From Actinomyces naeslundii (GTDB lineage: Bacteria > Actinomycetota > Actinomycetes > Actinomycetales > Actinomycetaceae): DNA of 64,000 bases. Position 1 is the first letter of the stretch, and every line of letters starts with the position of its first letter. Both the position numbers and the translations under genes were made by a program. This document shows positions 55,720 to 64,000 of the stretch, piece by piece. The notes under the pieces are model-generated. The model saw only the letters and a program-made list of their open reading frames with translations, did not search any database and was not told the origin of the DNA. Where the stretch lies: contig NZ_MSRR01000009.1 of the NCBI RefSeq assembly GCF_001956585.1, positions 1 to 64,000 of the forward strand. Direction: 5' to 3'.

Positions 55720-58700
55720 TGGCCCCCTCCTGCCGGCACATTTTCAAAACGACGACGCATTGACTTTCCGTTCGCATCGACCCAAGTTGCTTCGAACCTG
55801 GTAGGGACTTTCTCACTGTTGGCAAGCTTGGCGGGATCGGCTGGGTCCGGGTAGTCGAACTCCAGAACCAACTTGTTGAAGTCACCCGGAGAACCGACCA
55901 CTTCCTCCTCAAATAACTTGAACGACTCCATGTCGCTATCGACGCGGTACTGGTTGACCTCCTCCAGCATCGCCACCGTATTGATCTCCTCAGGCGGCCC
56001 ACCGAACCGGTCACCAGCCATATGACCACCCTCATAGTTCTTACCATTCTCGGCTGCCAGATCTTTAGCGTACTTATTCACCCTACTCTGAACAGCCTCA
56101 GAACGCCCTCGATACTCAGGCTTAACCTCATACAAGCCGTCGACCTCCAGGCGCACCGTCCGCGCCCAGCCATCAGTCGTGTAGTGGAACTTCCCATCCA
56201 CCGTGTAGGTCGCATTCGGATACGGCTGACGCAGATCCGGGTTCAACTCACCTGTCACTGTACGCGAGTTCGTCTCCACATGCCGCACCTCACCACTAGC
56301 ATCCGTGTAGTAGTGCGTCTTGTAATTCACCCCGCTCTTCGTCGTACGAGTCACCTCATAGTGAGCATTCGCCTCAAGATCCACCCCCACACCGAACGGC
56401 TTTGTCTGCTTCGGATACAGTTTGTCACCAGGCTCAATCACCTTCACCTCCGCATCCGGACCAACCGTACGATGCTTCTGGTTGAACGCATCCTGATCAC
56501 GCCCCTCGTGCAACTGATCAACCCACTCCTGACGCTCCTCAACCGTCAACGGTTTCTTGTCAGGATCCTCCCCAGAACCGTCACCATCCGACTTACCATC
56601 ACCAGACTCAGCATCTGAGTCACCATCACGGCCAGCCGCATCATGCTCGGCACTGTTAGCGGCATCGGCGTCGTTCTTGCCAGGCTCAGAGTGACCGTCA
56701 GCGTCCGCATGAGCCCCGTCACCATCACCCTGGTGGGCACGGTTACGACCCTGAACCGCATCAGAGTCCGTCTTGTCTCGACCAGCGTCAGAGCCATCAC
56801 CATGAGCAGCCCGATCACGCTCGGTACCATCAGCGTCCGCGCGGCGCCCATCGGCATCACGAACACGCTCGTGCCCCTCGGCCGCATCACGGTCAGTCCT
56901 ATCCCGGCCAGACTCAGCATCAGCACCACGCTCAGCACGGTCGCGGTCAGCACCATCAGCATCATTCTTGACTGGCTCGCGACGCCCGTCAGCATCCGCA
57001 CGACCACCATCGCGGACATGTTCACGCCCATCAACCGCATCGCCGTCAGTCCTGTTCCGACCGGCTTCAACGTCACGCCCGGCACGATCTCGGTCAGCAC
57101 CTTCGGAGTCCGCACGGTGAGCATCGGAATCATGAGCGCGCTCACGACCCTCGGTCGCGTCATCGTTGGTCTTGTCTCGACCAGGCTCGGCATCGCGTCC
57201 AGCCCGGTCAGCACCGTCCTGAGCAGGCTCACGGTGACCGTCAACATCCGCATGACCAGCCTCAGCGTCAGCGGCCTGGCGAGCGTGCTCCTTGTCAGTG
57301 GCAGCGTCACCATCACGACCAGCCGGCTCCTGACCAACGTCGTTCACTTCGTGCTCGCTCCCGACCGGCTCAGAATGACTGCGGTCAGAACCGTGCCCAA
57401 CATCCGTCTGCTGACCTTCAGCGCCCCCGCTGGCATTGTCGCCGCCCTCGGAAGCACGTGCGTCACTGTCGGCAGCCGGTACCGGCTCGTCGGTACCAGT
57501 ACGAGAGGCATCGGATGTGCCAGACCTGGACTCGCTATGACTGGAAGTCTCTGCCGCCTGACCGGTATCAGCATGCGCCGCATCGCCACTTCCCAGATCA
57601 GGACGACCGGAGCTTCCGGTTGATACTCCTTCACCTGCGTGGTGCGAACCCGACGAGATGTCAGGAATAGACGATTCGCCCACATCAACGCTCGGCGTCC
57701 TACCATTACCGTCAATCTTGAGACCAGAAGTATCCGGGTTGTTCATATCGAACCCGGATCCAGACCCAGCACCGACCTTAACGTCCGGATCGGCACCAGT
57801 CCACTTACCGATCGATTCAATCAGGTCAAAGTTCGGCAGCACACGAGATACAACCGCATTAGAGACTTTTCCTAGCGGCTTGCTCAACAACGCCCCAAAC
57901 GGGTCAGTCACATTCAAAAATACGTTGGCCACCTCAGCAGCTCGACCAACTTTAGACAACTTAGATCCCGCGGCACCAAACTTCCCAGCCTTTGAGGCTG
58001 CAGCCGCTGGCGGGATCAAGAAAGTTAGAACATTAAAGGCCGTGCCGCCGGCAGCCCTGGCGGGATCCTTCCCCCACTCATCATAGCAAATAATCCCTTT
58101 ACCCGCCTCCAGCAGCGTGTTACCTACTGTCCCAAATGCATCGCCAGGGTTATGCCACCCATAGTCGCCATTCTCATCCTCATGGAGACCAATGAAACCG
58201 CCCAACCCCTTCCAAGTCTGACCGAGACGCTCCCCACTCCAGATAGGGCCATTTCCACTGAAGTCAAAGCCACCTAAACCAGCCAAACCATTGAGGGTAC
58301 CGCCGATACCATCTACTACCACACCATCCCAAACGAACCGCTTGACAGAGACAGCCGCCTTCTTGGGGCAGTGATCCTTACGTTCAACAGACTTCCCCCA
58401 AGGCTTTTCCGCTTCCGCAGGAATGGAGGAGTATCCATACCCGAGCTTGTCTCCTTCACTCTTCGGGTCAGCGTGATATGGCGGCAGAGAGTCCAATGCC
58501 CGAATGTTATTAGCGCATTCTCTTTCAGCATCCCACAGGCGAACTTGGAGTGCGCTCGCACGATTCACGAGGCGCGTATTCTCGTTGACGAGCTCCTGAT
58601 CATATTGCCAATCCGGCTTCTTCGCAATCTTTGCCTTGAATGCCTGGCCGTCTTTCTTCAGGGTCTGGGCATCGGATTTAATTCCCTTCGCCGTATCAGC

Positions 58701-58964
58701 GAAGGTTGATACATAGCCCGCAATCTTTTCCAGATCGTCAGCCAAGTCGTCGGTATTAGTCTCAACCGGATTCATTGCCGCATACAATGTCTCCTGCTCG
58801 GGCGCTTTATAACACGCCGACATCCCGGACCAGGTCGTCTTAATGGTCGAACCAGCGGAGCGCATATCGCCAGCTTTGGTTTTTAAAGTCGATGCATTGG
58901 ATGATATAGTTTCGACATTAAGATCCAACGCAGGAATCTTTGTCTCATCGAAAACATCAGCCAC
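55716..58964 (-). CDS. Type VII-associated effector with C-terminal non-specific endonuclease-like toxin
   Basis: This effector of about 1082 residues has an N-terminal helical WXG-like module (about 1-190; TTWSGMSACYKAPEQETLY gives a W-x-G turn). A Gly-rich, partly hydrophobic middle follows (about 200-385; GTAFNVLTFLIPPAAAA). A very long hydrophilic Asp/Arg/Ala/Gly repeat linker (about 420-800, units like DRTDxDAxxGRExxRD) precedes the C-terminal toxin (about 905-1082). The toxin motif GGHMAGDRFGGP with downstream EEINTVAMLEEVNQ matches the Endonuclease_NS_2 type (His general base, Asn metal ligand). The GTG start VADVFDETK has GAAGGAGAA upstream. Immunity follows with a 4-nt overlap, and secretion by the adjacent type VII system is inferred. 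Confidence 0.83.
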   Translation of the reverse strand: MADVFDETKIPALDLNVETISSNASTLKTKAGDMRSAGSTIKTTWSGMSACYKAPEQETLYAAMNPVETNTDDLADDLEKIAGYVSTFADTAKGIKSDAQTLKKDGQAFKAKIAKKPDWQYDQELVNENTRLVNRASALQVRLWDAERECANNIRALDSLPPYHADPKSEGDKLGYGYSSIPAEAEKPWGKSVERKDHCPKKAAVSVKRFVWDGVVVDGIGGTLNGLAGLGGFDFSGNGPIWSGERLGQTWKGLGGFIGLHEDENGDYGWHNPGDAFGTVGNTLLEAGKGIICYDEWGKDPARAAGGTAFNVLTFLIPPAAAASKAGKFGAAGSKLSKVGRAAEVANVFLNVTDPFGALLSKPLGKVSNAVVSRVLPNFDLIESIGKWTGADPDVKVGAGSGSGFDMNNPDTSGLKIDGNGRTPSVDVGESSIPDISSGSHHAGEGVSTGSSGRPDLGSGDAAHADTGQAAETSSHSESRSGTSDASRTGTDEPVPAADSDARASEGGDNASGGAEGQQTDVGHGSDRSHSEPVGSEHEVNDVGQEPAGRDGDAATDKEHARQAADAEAGHADVDGHREPAQDGADRAGRDAEPGRDKTNDDATEGRERAHDSDAHRADSEGADRDRAGRDVEAGRNRTDGDAVDGREHVRDGGRADADGRREPVKNDADGADRDRAERGADAESGRDRTDRDAAEGHERVRDADGRRADADGTERDRAAHGDGSDAGRDKTDSDAVQGRNRAHQGDGDGAHADADGHSEPGKNDADAANSAEHDAAGRDGDSDAESGDGKSDGDGSGEDPDKKPLTVEERQEWVDQLHEGRDQDAFNQKHRTVGPDAEVKVIEPGDKLYPKQTKPFGVGVDLEANAHYEVTRTTKSGVNYKTHYYTDASGEVRHVETNSRTVTGELNPDLRQPYPNATYTVDGKFHYTTDGWARTVRLEVDGLYEVKPEYRGRSEAVQSRVNKYAKDLAAENGKNYEGGHMAGDRFGGPPEEINTVAMLEEVNQYRVDSDMESFKLFEEEVVGSPGDFNKLVLEFDYPDPADPAKLANSEKVPTRFEATWVDANGKSMRRRFENVPAGGGQ
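55787..55973 (-). repeat. 187-bp near-identical segment shared by the toxin tails, copy 2
   Basis: This copy of 54092-54278 lies inside the effector's endonuclease domain. Confidence 0.85.
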
Positions 58965-59027
58965 TACATTCTCCTTCAACCTACAATCAACCCGCCCGCT
59001 GGGGTGAGCCACTATAATGTACTGTGA

Positions 59028-59369
59028 TTACTTCGCCTGCCGCTGATAGACAAGCGCAGAATCTTCATCATGTCGGATGTAAGCATCGACAGCATGAACC
59101 GTGTTTCCGAGCACGTTTGATACGGTGGTTCCAATACTATCAAAAGTCGGCTTGTGCAACGAGAACCACTCCCCAATAGCGGCAGCCACAAGTGGCGCCG
59201 GAGCAGCAGTACATTGAAGTCCGTTGTCCCCAGTACTACATGCACCAACAATCCCCTCGGCACTGGAAGACAAACCAGTTAACGCAGGAGATAGGCTTTG
59301 CTCAGCGTTGTTCTTCTCCGACTCGATGATCGAGCCCACCGAGGCCGGGTCGATATCCCAGGCACTCAT
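59028..59369 (-). CDS. Small type VII-associated protein (DUF6507-like)
   Basis: This 113-residue protein begins MSAWDIDPASVGSIIE, the opening typical of a small actinobacterial group found beside ESX genes (DUF6507 from memory, unverified). It is helical with two cysteines (GACSTGDNGLQC) that could form a disulfide outside the cell. It lies 2 nt from the next WXG-like gene and upstream of the effector, so it may be a dedicated chaperone or co-secreted partner. Confidence 0.7.
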   Translation of the reverse strand: MSAWDIDPASVGSIIESEKNNAEQSLSPALTGLSSSAEGIVGACSTGDNGLQCTAAPAPLVAAAIGEWFSLHKPTFDSIGTTVSNVLGNTVHAVDAYIRHDEDSALVYQRQAK

Positions 59370-59371
59370 CG

Positions 59372-59683
59372 TCAGCCCATGTCGTCAACGGACTGACGAG
59401 CCCGCTGGAGCGCGGTCTGCGCACCATCGTCCGTCGTCTGCATGGATCCACGCAGAGTCGAAATGATTCCTCGAACCTCTCCCGCGGCGTTGTTCCATCG
59501 AGTCTCCTTGGCCTGATACTCCTCGGAGACACCATCAGCCTGATACTGAGCCATCGCCGCCTTGACGTCGCCGTCGCGCTGCGTAATCAGCGTCTCCAGG
59601 CGGGAGGCCACGCGATCAAAGTTGCTCTGAGACTCCTGAGACGCATTGATGTCATAGGAACGCATTTCAGTCTGGTTTGCCAC
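59372..59683 (-). CDS. WXG100/ESAT-6-like protein
   Basis: This 103-residue protein has two helices joined by RWNNAAGEV, a W-centred turn. It starts MANQTEMRSYDINASQES and is close to actinobacterial ESAT-6 proteins annotated as pore-forming ESAT-6 family. It is in the same operon as the neighbouring small proteins, with spacing of a few nt to the DUF6507-like gene. Its likely role is as a type VII substrate that pairs with the effector or with the 59735 protein. Confidence 0.8.
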   Translation of the reverse strand: MANQTEMRSYDINASQESQSNFDRVASRLETLITQRDGDVKAAMAQYQADGVSEEYQAKETRWNNAAGEVRGIISTLRGSMQTTDDGAQTALQRARQSVDDMG

Positions 59684-59734
59684 GATATTCTCGCTTTCGT
59701 TTGAAAAGATTACGTAATTCTGTGAAGACCAGAG

Positions 59735-60073
59735 TCAGGCCCTCCCGGTCCCAAAACGCGCCGCATCGAAATTCGCAGAAGACTGCGCACTCCGGGTGGA
59801 ATCAACCATGTCCTGCTCCCCCTGAACAAAAGCGGTGTCCATACCAATGACGCCGCCTAAAATGGCGGAAAGTGCCCCGTTCAGCTCGGCAGCAATATCG
59901 TCAGTCCGCTCCTTGAAGCCATCAAAAGCAGCACGAGCGCTCCCGTTGAACTTCCCCTCAAGCGGCTCCGCAGCAGCAACCAGCTCCTTGACAAGGCCTC
60001 CCAGATCATCGTTCGATCCCGAGGTCTGCTTCGTCAGAGTGGACAGCGTCGATGCGCCCATGTCGAATTTCAT
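59735..60073 (-). CDS. WXG100-like type VII protein
   Basis: This 112-residue helical protein has the WXG100 layout but a GSARAAFDGF turn in place of W-x-G (F near residue 50). It begins MKFDMGASTLSTLTK. It is the first gene of the minus-strand operon of three small proteins, effector and immunity. AGGAGATCC lies ahead of the ATG. Low-GC codons are used more than in the housekeeping genes. Confidence 0.78.
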   Translation of the reverse strand: MKFDMGASTLSTLTKQTSGSNDDLGGLVKELVAAAEPLEGKFNGSARAAFDGFKERTDDIAAELNGALSAILGGVIGMDTAFVQGEQDMVDSTRSAQSSANFDAARFGTGRA

Positions 60074-60361
60074 ACGGATCTCCTCATAGGTGATGGCGAT
60101 ATAAGCGATCTTCTGGGGAAGACGGCAACCTGTCTATCGGTTGGCAGGTAGCAGTGGAACCGTATTCTTACATCACAGAGGAATTACGCAACGTGGGGCA
60201 TGTCACACTACTTGTCGGCCGGTTTGTTATGCTCCCTACATTTTGCATGCTAGCCATCGCCTCGGGTCTCACACTCACCTACCATCGACGGACCTCAGTT
60301 AATCCCCGGCCTCGGGTGGTGGTTCCGTCCCACCCCTACCATCCTTCAAGGAGGTGCGAAG
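60074..60361. other. Divergent promoter region of the type VII locus
   Basis: No gene is seen. This is AT-richer DNA; it should carry the promoters of the effector operon (minus) and the secretion operon (plus). TTGTCGGCC, 17 bp, TATGCT around 60213 is a candidate plus-strand -35/-10 pair. Confidence 0.45.
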
Positions 60362-61237
60362 GTGCAGCCATTATCTGCTGCTATGCCACCGAGCGGACCT
60401 GGCTCAGCACCAGATTCCGGCCCAGTTCGCCCGGACCCGCCGGTGCTGAGACGGTGTCGTCCGGCATCATCGCTCACCGTCCTCGGCAGCCTCGTCGTCG
60501 ACGTCCTCCTCATCATGATCCCGATGACTGTGGGGCTCCTCCCGCCATTGCCACAGCCCGCACGACTTGCTCTGGTACTCGTCGCTTTAGCGACGCTGGT
60601 TCTTGTGGTGACGAACCATGCCCTGCGAGGCAGGAGCCTGGGCGGAGCGCTTCTCGGGCTCCGCGCAGTCGACATCGATGCCGGGCTTCCACCGGCGTCC
60701 CTGCGTTCCATCCTCGCAGCGCTTCGCCTTGGTTCGGCGGCGGACGTGGTCATCGTCAGCACACGGCGCGGCCCTGACCCCACCCAGGGCACTCTTGCCG
60801 ACCTTGAGCGCACTCCAGCTCTTACATCATCTCCCACACCCACCGAGCCGGCGCCCGTCAGAGGCCCCGAGACCGCGTACAGCACGTCTCCTTCCCATCC
60901 TGCCCATCCTGACGGTCAGTACTCCGCTCCACTCACCGGCCGGCCCGCCGCAGCACCGGTTCCAGCAGCAGGACGCCCGGTCAGTGCCCCACCAGACGTG
61001 CCGACGCCCACCTCAGCCAGACCGCCATCGCTGCCTCCGAGCATTCCGGTGCAGCGGCCCCACCCTCCTGCTCCTGGTCCCGACTCGTCGCGGGCTCAGC
61101 AGCACACGCATCCCCAGATAAGTTCAGACACAGTCGAGATCCAACCGATTCGCGCCACCTCTCCACGTCCAGAACCCGGCGACTTCCCGCCGTCACCACC
61201 ACCCCCTCCAGCGCCGTCATCACAGCAGGTGCTCTGA
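60362..61237 (+). CDS. RDD-like membrane protein with Pro-rich tail
   Basis: This 291-residue protein has two hydrophobic helices (about 37-60 and 67-85; SLVVDVLLIMIPMTVGLL). GRSLGGALLGLRAVDIDAG follows, the RDD-family continuation in which a basic loop and D residues are conserved. The second half (about 145-291) is Pro/Ser/Ala-rich and disordered. GTG with GGAGG upstream is the start. It is the first gene of the plus-strand type VII operon; RDD proteins are common in such loci, with unknown function. Confidence 0.75.
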   Translation: MQPLSAAMPPSGPGSAPDSGPVRPDPPVLRRCRPASSLTVLGSLVVDVLLIMIPMTVGLLPPLPQPARLALVLVALATLVLVVTNHALRGRSLGGALLGLRAVDIDAGLPPASLRSILAALRLGSAADVVIVSTRRGPDPTQGTLADLERTPALTSSPTPTEPAPVRGPETAYSTSPSHPAHPDGQYSAPLTGRPAAAPVPAAGRPVSAPPDVPTPTSARPPSLPPSIPVQRPHPPAPGPDSSRAQQHTHPQISSDTVEIQPIRATSPRPEPGDFPPSPPPPPAPSSQQVL

Positions 61238-61328
61238 GCGCCAGCATCAACCACCCTCAAGCCGCTACGGCTTCCGCAACAGGACACAAGGTCGCCTCAT
61301 CCAGGCCTCACGTCGGAAACGAGTCCCC

Positions 61329-62423
61329 ATGTCAGACGAACGCATCCCAGACACCAACCACCACATGTTTGACGCGAGGGTGGGCACCAAGGTCGCCGTC
61401 ACCTACCTGGATGATCCCTGCATCGGCTGGACGGAGTACCTGTCCGACTTCATCGGCTCTGCCCTTCGCCACGAGAACAAGATAACCCCGGCGATCATCA
61501 TCCCTGGGACCTCCCACATCACCCCCGCCTTCGATCGCCTCACCGAGGCCACTGGCACACCCGTCTTCATTGAGGACGGAAACGGGCACCGCGAACTTCG
61601 CAGCGGGATGTGGGCGCCGAACCTCGCACAGTTCTTCGAGGGAGCCCCCCGCTCGCAGTTCACAGTCTCGCAGCAGTTCCTTCACCAGACTCCCACCCCC
61701 GACCTCATCCCGACCCTCATGCTCTCGGCGTCGATCTACCACCCCGCTCGCCGCACCACGAAGCTCGGGCGGGCCATCGAGATCATCACAGAGACGCTCC
61801 TGCCCGCCCCATCCACAACGCTCTCCTGGGGACGCTACGAACCAGTGGGGGCCCCATGGGACCGTAACCGGCTTACGGCCCTCGCCCGCGAGCTCATGCC
61901 CGAGGTCCACTTCAACCTCGCCGCGCACTCGGACCTGGGCACGCTCAGTGGGACGACGACGGTGGCCAGGACCAGTAACGGCCTGGAGGAGTATGTCGAG
62001 GTCTCCGTCGCCATCCCCGATCTGGCTCCCAGCCAGCAGATCGATGTGGTCAACAGGCTCCTGGACACGATCGCTGAGCAGACCAAGCCCCAGTTCCTGC
62101 TCGCCGTACGCATCCAGGCCCTTGCGGACACGTCCTTGCCGACGTCGATCCGTCAGCCCCCGGTTCCACTCGCCGTCCTCATCGGCGCCGCCGGTATCCG
62201 CCAGCTCGGCGTCGACGTCCGTGATGTCGCCAGGCAGCACGCCGGGCGCACCTACGGCAGCGGCAGACGACAGGGGCTCATCGTCCCGGTTGAGACCACC
62301 CAGGCCGACTGGAGCGCGCTGTCCTCCCTCGTGGCGACTCTCGACGGCGACGCCGGGAACATCGCCCGGGTCCTGGAGGATCCTACTGACGGCTCAGGGG
62401 CGGGGAGCACTCATGCCTCGTGA
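61329..62423 (+). CDS. Type VII locus protein of unknown function (DUF6177-like)
   Basis: This 364-residue soluble protein lies between the RDD-like and EccD genes. Segments such as ITPAIIIPGTSHITPAFDRL, LPAPSTTLSWGRYEPVGAPWD and YVEVSVAIPDLAP suggest a mixed alpha/beta fold, and it has no membrane segment. The position and style match the DUF6177 group of actinobacterial ESX loci, named from memory. It may be the cytoplasmic EspG-like or chaperone component. It overlaps the next gene by 11 nt. Confidence 0.7.
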   Translation: MSDERIPDTNHHMFDARVGTKVAVTYLDDPCIGWTEYLSDFIGSALRHENKITPAIIIPGTSHITPAFDRLTEATGTPVFIEDGNGHRELRSGMWAPNLAQFFEGAPRSQFTVSQQFLHQTPTPDLIPTLMLSASIYHPARRTTKLGRAIEIITETLLPAPSTTLSWGRYEPVGAPWDRNRLTALARELMPEVHFNLAAHSDLGTLSGTTTVARTSNGLEEYVEVSVAIPDLAPSQQIDVVNRLLDTIAEQTKPQFLLAVRIQALADTSLPTSIRQPPVPLAVLIGAAGIRQLGVDVRDVARQHAGRTYGSGRRQGLIVPVETTQADWSALSSLVATLDGDAGNIARVLEDPTDGSGAGSTHAS

Positions 62424-62850
62424 GGATGAGGCGGCGATTCTCGACTCCGCGCGGGTCCATCACTCACGTCTGACCCAGGCGCTTGAGCGGGGCTCCGGTA
62501 CTGGACGCAGTCGCCCCGTGCCCGTGCGCATGGTCGCCTCCCTCGTGATCGCCGCCCTCGCCTGTGCGGGCTGTGTCGGCTACTCCTTCGTCTCCACCCA
62601 CCTGGACTCAATCCGCCAGACCCGAACCTCCGTCCCCAACGCTCCCGTGCAACCCGCGCAATCCGCTGGCCCCGAACCGTCCCCCGCTCAGAACCAGCCA
62701 CCCGCTCAGCCCGCCCCCGAGGCTCCGACGGAGCAGGCAGAGCAGGAGCCTCAGCCTCACGATGTCCCCGCCTCCCCTCCAGCAGGCGCAGAGCCCCCCC
62801 CCGCAGCCCCGTCAGGTCAAGACACCGGATCAGCATCGAATCGAGAGTGA
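62413..62850 (+). CDS. Small membrane protein with Pro/Gln-rich extracytoplasmic tail
   Basis: This 145-residue protein has a cytoplasmic N-terminus, one transmembrane helix near 35-55 (MVASLVIAALACAGCVGYSFV) and about 85 residues of Pro, Glu, Gln and Ala. It overlaps the upstream gene and ends 3 nt before the EccD start, so it belongs to the secretion operon. It could be a structural or scaffolding element of the membrane complex. No family is recognised. Confidence 0.72.
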   Translation: MPREDEAAILDSARVHHSRLTQALERGSGTGRSRPVPVRMVASLVIAALACAGCVGYSFVSTHLDSIRQTRTSVPNAPVQPAQSAGPEPSPAQNQPPAQPAPEAPTEQAEQEPQPHDVPASPPAGAEPPPAAPSGQDTGSASNRE

Positions 62851-62853
62851 CCG

Positions 62854-64000
62854 TTGATTCCCTACACCCGACTCACCGTGATCAGCGCCCAGGCACGCGC
62901 TGAGGTCGTCATGCCCTCCGATGAGCCCGTGGGAGCTCAGCTGCCGGAGCTCTTGAGCCTACTGGGCACGGCGCAGGGCACCCAGCTCGCACCCATTCAG
63001 ATCGTCCGCTCCGGCGGCGACATCCTCGACCTGGAGCGAAGCCTCGTCCAGCAGGAGGTGCTTGACGGGGAGATCGTCCGGATCATGACCGACGATGAGG
63101 TCCCCCCGCCGACCGAGGTCTCCGACATCTCCGGCCTGCTCACAGACATGACGGACGCGCACCCGGGCCGGTGGAACGATCTCAGTCGGCTGCTCGGGGC
63201 GGGAGTTCTCCTGGCAGTGAGCGCCGTGGCGGCGGCCTGGGCGGCACCTCGGGGGCTCATCGCAACCGTCCCCTCATGGGGTCTTCTTCTGCCGGGACTG
63301 GGGACCATGCTCCTGGCCGCCTTCATCTCCCAGGGGCGTTCCATCAGCTCACGACAGATCGGCGCCCTGGCCACCTTCCTCGCCTTCGGACTACTCGTTC
63401 CTGCGATCTACACCCTGGCCACGGGTCCCGTGAGTGACCGTCTGCTGGCCGTCGCGGCCTCGCTCACCGCTGTCGCGCTGGCCGTCCTGGGCAGGGGCAA
63501 TGTGGGATGGGCGTTCGGAGCCATGGTCGGTATGGGGCTGTACGGCGTGTGGATCGCTTTCAACATGGTCGCCATCGCCCCCCTGGGTGACGGCCTCTCT
63601 GCTGTCACCGCACTGGTGTGCCTGGGCATCCTGCCGTGGCTCGCGCTACTCGTCTCCGGAACCTCGCGGCTCGACGACGCTGCTCTCGCCGGGGCCCTTC
63701 CCTCGCGGCGCCGTGTCCTCCAGGATCTGGCAACCGCTCACGAGACCCTCGCCGGCAGCTGCCTCGCCGCTGCAGCCGTGCTGTCCTGGAGCTCCACCAT
63801 TCTCGCCGCCAGCTCGAACGCCTGGGCTCGCGCGCTGTGCGCCGTCGTCGTCATCGCCGCGCTCCTGAGGTCACGAGCCTTTCCCCTGCGAAGCGAGGTC
63901 CTCTCCCTGTGGCTGGCCGCCATTCCCCCGACCCTGGTGCTCAGCGGAGCAATCACCCAGCCCGGGGCGCGCGCCGCCATCCTCCTTCTTTCCGGCCTGG
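62854..64000 (+). CDS. eccD: Type VII secretion integral membrane protein EccD (partial, runs off the window)
   Basis: This frame stays open to the window end, giving at least 382 residues. It begins IPYTRLTVISAQARAEVVMP, an N-terminal ubiquitin-like domain (about 1-90) typical of EccD. Hydrophobic helices follow from about residue 120. EccD forms the transmembrane vestibule of the ESX core. A TTG start (62854) fits the beta-strand opening of the fold; ATG codons at 62911 and later would cut into it. The remaining core genes (eccC, eccB, mycP) would be expected beyond the window. Confidence 0.85.
   Translation, partial: MIPYTRLTVISAQARAEVVMPSDEPVGAQLPELLSLLGTAQGTQLAPIQIVRSGGDILDLERSLVQQEVLDGEIVRIMTDDEVPPPTEVSDISGLLTDMTDAHPGRWNDLSRLLGAGVLLAVSAVAAAWAAPRGLIATVPSWGLLLPGLGTMLLAAFISQGRSISSRQIGALATFLAFGLLVPAIYTLATGPVSDRLLAVAASLTAVALAVLGRGNVGWAFGAMVGMGLYGVWIAFNMVAIAPLGDGLSAVTALVCLGILPWLALLVSGTSRLDDAALAGALPSRRRVLQDLATAHETLAGSCLAAAAVLSWSSTILAASSNAWARALCAVVVIAALLRSRAFPLRSEVLSLWLAAIPPTLVLSGAITQPGARAAILLLSGL

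Noticed and set aside
56546..57623. Large open frames on both strands across the effector's charged linker
   Set aside because: They arise from the repetitive codons of the linker in other frames and carry no protein-like signature. The minus-strand effector frame continues on both sides.

Overview
The window is high-GC DNA from an actinomycete, most likely an oral-type Actinomyces. Four things support this: the NlpC/P60 gene sits behind an actinobacterial c-di-AMP riboswitch, groEL carries CIRCE/HrcA control, the DNA-repair set (Lhr, UdgB, XPB and its partner) is typical of the phylum, and a type VII (ESX-like) secretion locus runs off the right end. The genus is inferred from general family knowledge; no search was run.

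Layout. 1-5.2 kb: tRNA-Arg(CCU), a tandem universal stress protein, a riboswitch-controlled NlpC/P60 hydrolase, a DtxR/IdeR metal repressor and an MFS exporter. 5.4-10.3 kb: a polymorphic toxin locus. It holds a PrsW-like intramembrane protease fused to a C-terminal Tox-REase-5-type nuclease and its presumed immunity gene, then a second, detached toxin tail with its own immunity gene. 10.8-25.8 kb: NCS2 purine permease, giant Lhr helicase, UdgB, a DUF3027 protein, the XPB partner protein, XPB helicase and a class-I amidotransferase. 25.9-34.8 kb: TPM-domain membrane protein, PspA, a NYN-domain protein, a two-component system, an HD-like protein and a lone WXG100-like protein. 35.0-50.8 kb: groEL with two CIRCE boxes, a LytR_C protein, ung, a DUF559 nuclease-like gene lying between two 109-bp repeats, ispF, a small AT-richer membrane gene, cysS, rlmB, a conserved unknown, a TetR/NmrA-like pair with a 34-bp palindromic operator, a DUF4032 protein and an MsmK/UgpC-type ATPase. 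51.2-53.3 kb: a membrane-anchored Ser/Thr kinase.

53.4-64.0 kb is the type VII region. On the minus strand are three small WXG-like proteins, a 1082-residue effector ending in a non-specific endonuclease-type domain, its immunity gene, a membrane protein, a detached and frameshifted second endonuclease tail, and a second immunity gene. On the plus strand are an RDD-like protein, an unknown protein, a Pro-rich membrane protein and the start of EccD.

The main finding is that two unrelated toxin systems in one window share one architecture: a full-length carrier gene followed by a detached alternative toxin tail and its immunity gene, with stretches of near-identical DNA in both copies. This fits diversification by recombination. 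The window also holds two families of short structured repeats (123 bp and 109 bp), two copies each. One pair flanks the DUF559 gene in direct orientation. A 69-bp direct repeat also flanks the TetR/NmrA-like pair.
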